From NCBI GenBank assembly GCA_033239005.1, contig BSQZ01000068.1:1026001-1090000 (forward strand): a stretch of 64,000 nucleotides of DNA, written 5' to 3'. Source of the DNA: Lamellibrachia satsuma (Eukaryota > Annelida > Polychaeta > Sabellida > Siboglinidae). A program made the translations under genes and the position numbers. Shown piece by piece: positions 55,161 through 64,000 of the stretch; the stretch's first letter is position 1; each line of letters starts with the position of its first letter. The notes under the pieces were generated by a model that was given only the letters and a program-made list of their open reading frames with translations, made no database searches and was not told where the DNA came from.

Positions 55161-56728
55161 AATCTGCAGCACAGGGGGAATGTTGTTTATAGTGAAAATA
55201 GTTTTGGCCAGACTGAGAACTGTGGAGTAATCTTGGTACAGGGCAAGGACAGATTACATGTGCCCATAGATAGTAGTGACATTTTGTAAACGCACAAAAC
55301 AAATGCAATATATGGGATTCGTCTGATACACCTTAACGTTGACTTTGCCACTGGTGTAATGTGATTTTGCCATTTTCAAGTCCATGCTAGAAATTGGCTG
55401 GCATATGGGGGTTTCAGGGTTGGTATATGGAGTGAAAAAATGTGGTGCAGATAAGACTGCATATAAATGATGTGGAAAATTTGCAATGATGAGAAAATGG
55501 AAACATGCACTTTTCAAAACACTGAGGGTGTGACACTGAGTCACTGACACACCGAGGGGTGTGACACTGACACACCGAGGGGTGTGATGCTGACACACCA
55601 AGGGATGTGACACTGACACACTGAGGGGTGTGACACTGGTATGACATTGAGGGTCTCACGGTTACAACTGTTTTCTCACCATTGACAGTTATGCATTTAG
55701 GAGGACAGTTGTTCACATATAATTTGGGTGTGTGACTACTCACCATAATTGAGGATATATTGGTTGAACAAGTTTCAGATGAATAGTAAATGACAATTAA
55801 TATTCTTGTTTCTTAATATGCGTGTTTCATATACTGACTGATTCTTTTTGTTTTGTGTTTGGATTTTTTTTATTGTTAGTATAGCTAAAAAAATTAATGT
55901 TCAACTTAATAGGTATATTTTAAAATAGGTGATAAAGTGATAGCATCCATTACCTGGAGTAAATAGTGTATTACTGTGCAGAACGAGCGTGCATGGACTT
56001 GCTGTGCATAAATACAGGGTGAACTGTGTATTCACTGTTGTTATTATGTATAATCAGATTGGTGAATACAAACTAGTCAACATATTGTGATGTTTTATAT
56101 TTCATACAGTTGTTTATAACATAGTCAAAAGAAAATTGTGATAAAACACTTCATTGTTTGATGTATTATTAAGTCAGGGGCACAGAGAATTAAAATACTA
56201 TACTGTATAGTCATATTACCCGTTACTTGGATGTTGATTTTCATCATTTCCTGTGTTCGGTTGTCTGTTTCCTGGTTTTCTAGCAGCTGTGCAAGGGGAC
56301 ATACTAGTATGTGTATATCCCCTATATTTACGAACATGTTTACTCTTTCTTGTGACTTATATAAATTTATTATTGAAGAAAACATTTCCTCAGATGTGTG
56401 GAAGTACACAGCACTGTACATTTATTTATTGGTATCATAACTGTATATAATGTACATATACATTCTGCTCATATTTATGCATGCCTGTATATGTGTAATT
56501 GTATATGCGAGAACCTAACTCAGTTTAAGCTGTCACAGATGATCAATTGGATATGGAATTGCATAACAAGGCATTAATGATGATACCTTTATGCTATATA
56601 GGTTTTTTATGACTACCAAATTTTAGCTAAAAATAACTACAGTAATTTAAACTTTGCAGCTTATACTTTCTGTAAGACTTTTGTCATGTTCTGTCTGTAC
56701 AATTTGTATGTTCAATAATTTATTGTGG
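55161..56728 (+). other. JAZF1 3' untranslated region
   Basis: About 1.57 kb between stop and poly(A) signal. It holds a 23-24-bp tandem repeat at 55525-55640 and is AU-rich. No reading frame is recognised. Confidence 0.65.
55525..55640 (+). repeat. 23-24-bp tandem repeat in the JAZF1 3' UTR
   Basis: Five copies of TGACACACCGAGGGGTGTGA with CACTG spacers. The unit is partly self-complementary (CACACC ... GGTGTG), so the RNA could form a row of small hairpins. Confidence 0.85.
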
Positions 56729-56734
56729 AATAAA
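56729..56734 (+). terminator. Poly(A) signal AATAAA of JAZF1
   Basis: In GTGGAATAAATGTTACATTT, followed by a GT-rich stretch (TCATGTTGTGATT). Placement fits the 3' end of JAZF1. Confidence 0.6.
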
Positions 56735-57355
56735 TGTTACATTTTCGGGTCATGTTGTGATTCTGTAGTTGAAGGATGGATAAAATTGATATCCCTGTCT
56801 ATAAACTCTTATTAACAATAAAAACATAACAAATAACCATAATCAAGGTATTTCACTAAAAATCTAAACTCTGTGAAGAAAGCAACTTCTGTTGGTAAGG
56901 TGATTAGTGTACACACTTCACTCATTGAATATTTAAGACATGACAATTGACAAAACTGGATGTTATTGAGGTCAGTGTATGACTACAATAGCCATTTATT
57001 TTTGCCAAACAAATCCATAACACAGTCCTTATGTTTTAGTAAGTTATATGTTTGATTACTGAATATTCATGATATGAATCACTGCAACAGTAACAAACCA
57101 TCAGTGAAAACATTTTATTTTCAAAGTTTGCCTACATGCAAACAAGGAATTTTTATTGGAATTTGATGACCAGAAAGTGTCCCATTGCTAGCGAATGAAA
57201 ATGAGGCTGTATGGCTGCAGTGACACGTAACCAGCACATGTCATCAGTGACATTACCAACACGTGTCATTGGTGACGTTATCAACACATGTCATTGGTGC
57301 ATCTACTGTATGTTTGCAAAAACAGACAAGTCCATCAAACTGATGTCTTGTTTAA
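56735..57355. other. Intergenic, nothing recognised
   Basis: AT-rich. A short direct repeat of GTGACATTACCAACACGTGT-like sequence is seen near 57246-57295. Confidence 0.5.
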
Positions 57356-57587
57356 CAATCACTGCTGCATTGGTTCTGATGGCTTGTATCCTTGTTTCTC
57401 CAACTCTCGCCTGCAATCACTGCTGCATTGGTTCTGATGGCTTGTATCCTTGTTTCTCCAACTCTCGCCTGCAATCACTGCTGCATTGGTTCTGATGGCT
57501 TGTATCCTTGTTTCTCCAACTCTCGCCTGCAATCACTGCTGCATTGGTTCTGATGGCTTGTATCCTTGTTTCTCCAACTCTCGCCTG
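57356..57587 (+). repeat. 58-bp tandem repeat, four near-identical copies
   Basis: Unit starts CAATCACTGCTGCATTGG and ends CCAACTCTCGCCTG. Four copies are essentially identical, so the duplication is recent. Downstream (57600-57765) the + strand reads SIAGPRLWKMGQ, which resembles a LINE ORF tail, but this is too short to name. Confidence 0.93.
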
Positions 57588-58525
57588 CAATCATACACAT
57601 CACTTTTGTTGAAATCGTTGAAAGCATATACTTTGGGGGTTAGATCGGGTAACATGCCATACTCGATAGCTGGGCCGAGATTGTGGAAAATGGGCCAATA
57701 TAAACATAGAAACACATGTGATTGCATGATCCATTCATGTCAATACCCCAAGCGGTATTTGTACTGAATGAAGGTAAGTATTATTAAACTGTTTCATTTG
57801 ACAATAATGAACACAGTTCATTATGGTAGGTTGCGTTTTATTCATTCAACGACGATTACGCAGGCAGTTATAGTGACAGTTACGCATATGTACGGCACCA
57901 GCGATTCCCGGCAACTGCAAGCATTATTTATCATTGCCAACGCTTACACTCGACCGTTTTGATAAATGGTATTTGCTATACATGTAAATAAAATAACACT
58001 AGTTATTGCTATATTACATATTCCTACTAGAGGTGAAGTCGTGAAGAAATGAAGACAGAAAAAAGTTGGTTTGCCTCTAGCGGCCTATGCCTAGCCCCTT
58101 ACTGAGCCCCTTATTTACTAAACACGGCTTAGACTGTTTTTGTTTATTATTAGTCTTGAATGGTGCTGATTTTAGCATATTTAAATTGCACCAAAACCAA
58201 ATATGTTTTATGATGACCAAGATTCCTTTGAACTGACACAGATCTGCTAGTTTTGTGCATTCACCAGAACATGTGGCTGTTGTGCATTTTGTTTTCGTGC
58301 ACAAAGTCAAAAGGATGTTTTAGTTTATGTGGTAATGTCTCACATTAAGTTGAGAAAGATGACATTTTACACGTTTTGATCTTAACACAGTCCATGTATT
58401 GGGAGGCCTGCATGTGATCGATCCAGGTAATTTCACATGCTATTATATTTAAACACAATCTATTACAAATATTTATTGTGCATACTTAAATTTGGTTTAA
58501 CACACAAACATGACATTGTAATAAT

Positions 58526-59872
58526 CAGGGTCGGGTCCAATTATGCAGTTGTAATTGATTACAGCAAAATGCTGTAATTGACTTTGAAATTCTGCTGTAA
58601 TTGTAATTGAAATATGTTGTGTAATTGCCCTGTAGATGCATAATCTGTCTTGGAAAGGAAAGCATGCTGTGTGCCTGAGGCTGTAGCAGTGCTAATTATT
58701 GTTTGCAGAGAGGGTGGATTAGCACCTGTCCAGAACTCTGTGTACTCTAAGGGTCTCCAACCAGACTGCACACTTTTACAGTATTATACAATTGTTGCCC
58801 AGACTGTCTCACTTGAGTCAACATACTGAATTGGTAACAGCTAGCACAAGCTCTAAGTGGACTTTAACTCAGGGCTTCTGACTTGAAAAGATCCTTGCTC
58901 TGAAAGACAAGTTTGTGTGGCTTCACTGCATTCAGAAAGGGAATAGCTCAAACATACATAATGTCATAAAATATTTGACTGTCAGGCTATCTGGTGTCAA
59001 TACAGCTACACAAGTGTGCACACTTTGTGCTTTTGTATTAAAAAAACATACAAAACTGTGTTGATCTCAATGCTTGTAAACAATTATGTGTTAAATTCAT
59101 ATAAATCAGCAATTAAAAAAATCTAAAGTAAAAAAAATTAAAAAACAAATCAATGATTTTTTTTGAGTGATTTAAATCATGATTTAAATCAATGATTTAA
59201 ATCAATGTTAAATCAAACAACCCTGTCAGTAAATAAACTCAACTGAGAGCGAGCTACAGCCCACAGGTTTATTAGGTAAGAATACTGACTGGGCTTGAAG
59301 CGGAGACTCATGGTAAACAAACTAGGGGATTAAAGTCAAAACACAACTGCCAAGTAAACCAATTTGGGTATAACACAGTAGACAGCATGGGGTGTACACC
59401 AAGGGGGTATAGACAAAACCCCTCAGGACATATTTTGATGTGAACATTGCTAATGTATGAATTATTTGTGGTTATATTTTATGAGTAGTGCTTTGAAATG
59501 GCTTAGCAGATTGGAGAGACTCATTAGGATGGTTGTGGCCTTTGTTTAAAGTTGTACTGTACTCCGTGTAATTAAACATTAATTAATGAACCAAGCAAAT
59601 ATTACATTATATTTATATGGAACAATAATATTGATCTAGCTAACTGTATATGAAATCACGGCTTAATAAAATGTTCAAACATCACCAAGTCCATTATATT
59701 TGTTTATCAATCGTATTATTCGTACACACAATCAGCAACACACACTACATAATTAACAAATGGTTCTGTATAATACAAATGTAATTGATTTTAAAATTTT
59801 AGAAGTGTAACGGAACTGAAAAATTTTAAGAACTGTAATTGATTTGATTTTTTGTAATTGGACCCAGCCCTG
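58526..59872. mobile_element. hAT MITE with perfect 8-bp target duplication
   Basis: Left end CAGGGTCGGGTCCAATTATG; right end TAATTGGACCCAGCCCTG, inverted. Flanked by GTAATAAT at 58518-58525 and again at 59873-59880. Noncoding, rich in TTGTAATTGATT. The internal part 58636-59225 is homologous to the right half of the other MITE family at 25265-26040, including its CAACCCTG end, so an older copy of that family is nested inside. Confidence 0.88.
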
Positions 59873-60414
59873 GTAATAATATTTTATTATCATCTCCAAG
59901 AATGGAAAACTAGGTTGACTTATTTGAGGGAGGTAGCTTCAACAAACAATACATGTTGTGGTATTGGAAAGTTTGTTAAAAAATGTCTTTCCCAAAGAAA
60001 TTCACCGAAAGATGAGTTCAACACTAAGATAATTGCACTGTCAACACTCAACATTTGAAATTTTTTACTGTTGCCTCCACAGCCATAATTCATCTCCACA
60101 CTCTCTCATGGCACATAGACAGTTAATTAATCTACACCTGAAATGTATAATATAACAAAGTGTATTTTGGCAACCTGTCAGTGTTATTTGGTACTATGGT
60201 AGAAAAATTATTATTTTTCTGTGCTCAACACTGCCCCTTTTGTGTGTGCATTCTACAAGTACAGATGAAATCATGCGAATATGCCTAAAGATGTATTATT
60301 GGAGACATGTTATACTTTTCAAAAGTAATTCGCCTTTGAGAATGTAAGCTTCAAAATAATTGTAGTAAAGCAAGATATAATTTTATTAATTACCTCTATC
60401 CACTGTGTTATACA

Positions 60415-61072
60415 GGAAACAGTACAAGAAAATCCGAGTATTGTGTTTGACAAGAGGGAATCATTGGAGAGCCAAAGGCAGGGCCCCATCAGCCATACAA
60501 AGACAGTCCCAAACCATGCCAGCTGTGGACAGTGTAGGCAGATGCCAACAGACACAATGACACACTATACAATTACAATACAGTATACATAATACACTGT
60601 ATCACAACGATTATTTGCTATGACTATACATACACAGGAGACAATGCAAGTTTTCTGTTTAAAAGGGCTACAATGACAATATATACAATAGGCATTACAA
60701 CAGTTGTTGAAACTTGAAGCACCACCTTAAAAAGTCAAACATGAGTTGAGGTGGATATGAACAAGAACACGTCACCGTTATGCCCTGTATAGATTTGCAG
60801 AAATGCAATCAATCTGTAGTATTGACGAAGCATGATTATTTTCGGAAAACAGGTTTGTCCTTATAGAAATTTGAAACATGATACACTGCCAGTTTGTTCT
60901 GTGGTGTCACGATAGGTTAGGCATACACATTAGGAGAGTTATCCCCAGATGCATTGTTTTGCAGAATTCGGGACTGGTTCCCCAGTACCACTGTGTTCCA
61001 AGTAGTCAGTTGACTGCCTTCACTGACACAGGCATCCTATTGTACCTACAAAGCAGACAAACTGAAACTTGA
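60415..61072 (+). pseudogene. P2X7-like C-terminal zinc-binding domain fragment
   Basis: The + strand gives a start resembling an exon after ATACAG: ETVQENPSIVFDKRESLESQ, then HASCGQCRQMPTDT, matching the CGNC-x-PMPT motif of the cytoplasmic P2X7 C-terminal domain. Separated by about 300 noncoding-looking bases, 60890-60990 gives CQFVLWCHDRLGIHIRRVIP then RCIVLQ, matching the YRQF-W-G-LG-RRVIPSCVV block. The intervening cysteine-rich core (CCRE) is not recognisable. No channel domain is present. It may be a decayed gene or a mobile-element passenger; such domains occur without the channel in many invertebrate proteins. Confidence 0.55.
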
Positions 61073-61429
61073 ATCACAGCTCTAGCATGATTAATGGTTT
61101 TACAGATAAATGTGAGGACACATTGTTTCAACAGTCAGTACTACATAAGGTTTCCTCCTGATCAAACTTAACTGGCATTATATGTGATGTCGATGTAAAC
61201 CGACTAGTTTTTGAGTTTTTATTTTCTCAAATGATGTATCTTTTTACATTATCATTCAATGCTTTCATTTGTTTACAATAATTTACATCACATTTTCAGT
61301 TTGTATATTATACCTGTAATTCTTAAGTGCATGTTATTATTGTCTAGTCACTTGTATCATAACAGAAAGTTTCAATAAAATATTATTTATTTCTCACCTG
61401 AATTGATAATGTTTACTTCACCAGTTACA

Positions 61430-61500
61430 AGCGCGCGCACGCACGCACACACGCACGCACAAATATACATGTATACATATACATATGTATACATCTAAAC
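61430..61500. repeat. (CGCA)n/(CA)n and TATACA microsatellite
   Basis: GCGCGCGCACGCACGCACAC followed by ATACATGTATACATATACAT. Confidence 0.9.
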
Positions 61501-61684
61501 ATATACACAAATATGTGCACACTCATGCTATTGAGATTGAGTGAGCAAGCGGAGCGTCAATGATACATAAGCATATTATTGCGTAATACCTATTCACATA
61601 GCATTTATAAATATTCATTTAAAATCGCAAACGTGATAATGGAACATTGCATACAGTGGTTGTAGCATTCTACTTTCTAAACAA

Positions 61685-61912
61685 CTAATATGACTCACTT
61701 GTTAAAGCAGCAATTTGAGTGTGAGCATCTGTCACCAGCTCAGAAATCTGGAAATTACTTTCTAGGAGGGTCAAACTTCTCTCCAGAACCAGCCGCTCCA
61801 TGTTGGCAGACTTCAGGTTGACTACACTTTTGTCTGCTGTCGGAGTCGCAGTCCATAAGCGTGTACGAGCAGTACTGGGCAGAACAGTCCGGACTGCCAT
61901 TGCATGCATCAC
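61685..61912 (-). CDS. Possible exon of an unidentified - strand gene
   Basis: An open frame begins MHAMAVRTVLPSTARTRL and has a helix-like end ERLVLERSLTLLESNFQISE, closed by a good donor (AACAA then GTGAGTCAT). A second frame over the same bases is cysteine-rich (DACNGSPDCSAQYCSYTL). No homologue was recalled for either. It may be chance. Confidence 0.25.
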   Translation of the reverse strand: MMHAMAVRTVLPSTARTRLWTATPTADKSVVNLKSANMERLVLERSLTLLESNFQISELVTDAHTQIAALTSESY

Positions 61913-62435
61913 CTAACCAAATGTCTCGGTAGTTGTTATGCTATCCAATATGAAAGTCGAACTATATGTAATATCGATCGGAAAAAATAGTTATCTGATA
62001 TATAGCGACAGTAATAATGCCCCAGTAACATTAATATATTATGTGATAATAGTTATACATTCAGACTAATGTAATAGTAATAATAGCAGCAAGAAGTAAC
62101 AATAATGTATTGCCTGTATCTGGTTATGAATAACTGAATAAAAATGTGCCTGAGCTGAAAATACACAAGCCATATAATATAATTACAGTAACTTGCATGT
62201 TTTGTAAAACTGTATAATCAGCAATTTTCTTACATCCAGCAACCCACAGTCAATCAGAAAAATGCAGCATTCATGAAACATGCAGCATACAGTGCCTTTC
62301 ATAAAAGATACATTGTATAGGAAAGGCTATCTCAATTCAATTGAACATCTGCAGTTTCTTTGCCATAAATGGCTGCTCGACAGTTGACAAATTTCTATCT
62401 GTAAATCAGTATACATTAATACTGTTGACTCCAGT

Positions 62436-62955
62436 TTATGATACAACAACAACGAATGAAGCCAGATGTTTCATGCCACCAAATACCCGCGAGAACGAAA
62501 GTTCTGCCCTGTAGTTGCTGGATGGTGGCTGTTCATAGTACTCCATGTACTCCATGTACTCCCAGTACTCCATGTACTCCCAGTACTCCATGTACTCCCA
62601 GTACTCCATGTACTCCCAGTACTCCATGTACTCCCAGTACTCCATGTACTCCCAGTACTCCATGTACTCCCAGTACTCCATGTACTCCCAGTACCCCCAG
62701 TACTCCCAGTACTCCATGACAGCTGGGACTGCATACAATGACTGTATGCGGTCAAACTGTGCACAGCTGACCATCCCCAGCCGCATGAACCAGAACAGCA
62801 GTGCCACATTCGTAAAGTTGTTGCCTGACAACAAGATGCTTGTTGCCAAAGCGTTGAGAAAGTTTCCACTTGAGAAACTCTCCACAGTAAACCCCACGAT
62901 TACAAAGTCGTGGTTGAGATGCCCATCTACGGCACTTGTGTCCATTTGGGCAGGT
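62436..62955 (-). CDS. Possible exon of an unidentified - strand gene
   Basis: A good acceptor (TATGTTTTCAG) precedes 62955 on the - strand. One frame stays open to 62436 (QMDTSAVDGHLNHDFVIVGF, then a hydrophobic NALATSILLSGNNFTNVALL) and continues through the 18-bp repeat as (EYMEYW)n. The frame in phase with the upstream candidate exon at 63488 reads TCPNGHKCRRWASQPRLC and stops after about 67 codons. Neither is recognised. Coding status is uncertain. Confidence 0.3.
62534..62718. repeat. 18-bp minisatellite
   Basis: About ten copies of CATGTACTCCCAGTACTC, with 9-bp half-unit symmetry at the ends. It is open in most frames on both strands because 18 is a multiple of three. Confidence 0.95.
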
Positions 62956-63487
62956 CTGAAAACATACTTCTGTATGAATAATGGTGGTACATAAAACAAA
63001 TAAGTTAAATGTGTGGCCTGGTTCTTTATATAGAGCACAAGATAACTTGCTGATCAGGTGCATACTAATAACTTTTAACTTTTGTAAGGCAGTTGCAGAT
63101 ATGATTATAATTCACATCATGTGTTTGCTATGTTGAATTATTTGAGGAAGGACTAAATATATACTGGTTTCACTGATAAAGCAGTTTAAATGGCTGCAAA
63201 GCGCTGTAATTGCATTGCACATGCCAAAGAAAAAAAACTGCATTGTACCTGACACAATTTGCAACAATAAAAAAATTAACAGGGCCGATTAATGCAAATA
63301 ATTTATGTTACTTACCCAAAGAAAAGCAGTATTTCCAACTCACATCAGTTGTATATCAATTGCAATGTTGCTAAGCTTTACTTTGAGCCACTTTTCATCT
63401 TTTGATGATACCACCAGGCCCCTGAACTTAAGCATAAAAAAAATCACATACAAGCCTGCAACCTTTCACCTTGCAGATTCTGTCTAC

Positions 63488-63601
63488 CTGTCTGTCGAAA
63501 GAACTGAAGCTGTCTGTCTTGCAGAAACTGTCAAATGAAAACAGGTTCTCGAAATTGGAATGACTGGACCAAATGTTAGTCACATGAATGCTCAGACGCA
63601 G
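63488..63601 (-). CDS. Candidate duplicated exon A (internal)
   Basis: 114 bases, exactly 38 codons, between acceptor TTTGACATTTCAG and donor GTAGAC, phase 0 at both ends. Encodes LRLSIHVTNIWSSHSNFENL, FSFDSFCKTDSFSSFDRQ. The first 26 residues repeat in exon B with one change. The gene is not recognised. Confidence 0.45.
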
Positions 63602-63741
63602 CTGAAATGTCAAAAACGTGCTATCCAACCTTGCAAGCAGCCCTGTTTGAGACCCTCAAATTAAGTAACATAAATTATTTGATCTTACTGTGAGAATGAA
63701 TAATCACGATTTAAAAACCTCAAAAACTTCAACAACAAAAT

Positions 63742-63972
63742 TTAATCAAACGATTCAGAGCTGCACCCAGGAAGAGATTCAACACCTGACAGAATGATGT
63801 GGTCACTGATGCTCGAAAGAACTGAAGCTACCAATGCAGATTGAGGAATTTGTGATGGCTGCATTGGCGTCGAGCTGATAGGATGCTTTGTGTTGAAACT
63901 GTCAAATGAAAACAGGTTCTCAAATATGGAATGACTGGACCAAATGTTAGTCACATGAATGCTCAGACGCAG
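63742..63972 (-). CDS. Candidate duplicated exon B (terminal, with stop)
   Basis: Same acceptor sequence as exon A, then LRLSIHVTNIWSSHSIFENL, FSFDSFNTKHPISSTPMQPS, QIPQSALVASVLSSISDHII to ESFD and TAA: 76 residues. On the - strand B lies upstream of A, and its upstream exons are beyond the right edge. Product unknown; rich in Ser. Confidence 0.45.
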   Translation of the reverse strand: MRLSIHVTNIWSSHSIFENLFSFDSFNTKHPISSTPMQPSQIPQSALVASVLSSISDHIILSGVESLPGCSSESFD

Positions 63973-64000
63973 CTGAAATGTCAAAAATGTGCTATCCAAC

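Noticed and set aside
60319..60555. - strand ORF MSVGICLHCPQLAW...
   Set aside because: Antisense of the P2X7-like segment, which has recognisable motifs on the + strand.

Overview
This is eukaryotic nuclear DNA from an animal: AT-rich, with spliced genes using GT-AG introns, long introns packed with transposons and tandem repeats, and no operons. Three orthologues of known animal genes are recognised by reading exon peptides. CDK5RAP3 (last four coding exons, + strand, 2140-8942) enters from the left edge. ATP5MC, the mitochondrial ATP synthase subunit c precursor, is complete on the - strand (five coding exons, 20171 down to 14008). JAZF1 is complete on the + strand (six coding exons, 20679-55160, poly(A) signal near 56729). 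The many retroelement and DNA transposon families (CR1, a second LINE type, Penelope-like, several hAT groups, an unassigned TIR element), short coding exons and very long introns fit a non-vertebrate metazoan, probably a marine invertebrate. The phylum cannot be fixed from this sequence.

Layout. 1-9.3 kb: 3' part of CDK5RAP3, with three introns carrying tandem arrays that run up to, or close to, the 3' splice sites. 9.3-13.7 kb: convergent intergenic space with a (GT)n tract, a foldback pair and a Penelope-like remnant. 13.7-20.2 kb: ATP5MC with a LINE in intron 2. 20.17-20.68 kb: short divergent interval between ATP5MC and JAZF1. 20.7-56.7 kb: JAZF1. Intron 2 holds TA tracts, a 48-bp minisatellite and an integrase-derived pseudogene. 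Intron 4 (about 20 kb) holds LINE pieces, a 5.8-kb TIR element with a hAT nested inside it, a hAT transposase pseudogene, a second member of the same TIR family and a CR1. Intron 5 holds a SINE-like unit, a 6.1-kb array of a 45-bp unit with an inverted block, and a second CR1 in reverse orientation ending just before exon 6. 56.7-64 kb: a 58-bp repeat, a hAT MITE with perfect target duplication, a broken P2X7-like C-terminal domain, an 18-bp repeat and tandemly duplicated candidate exons of an unidentified - strand gene running off the right edge.

The genes do not form a pathway: CDK5RAP3 works in UFMylation and ER-stress control, ATP5MC in the Fo proton ring, JAZF1 as a nuclear zinc-finger cofactor. 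Their combination is still informative, because in human the relatives of all three sit beside HOX clusters, so the window may be a fragment of the ancestral Hox-flanking block. The most unusual structures are the CDK5RAP3 minisatellite built from copies of its own intron/exon boundary, and the nested transposon whose two copies define a transposase-like family with motif FFATSHGKG.
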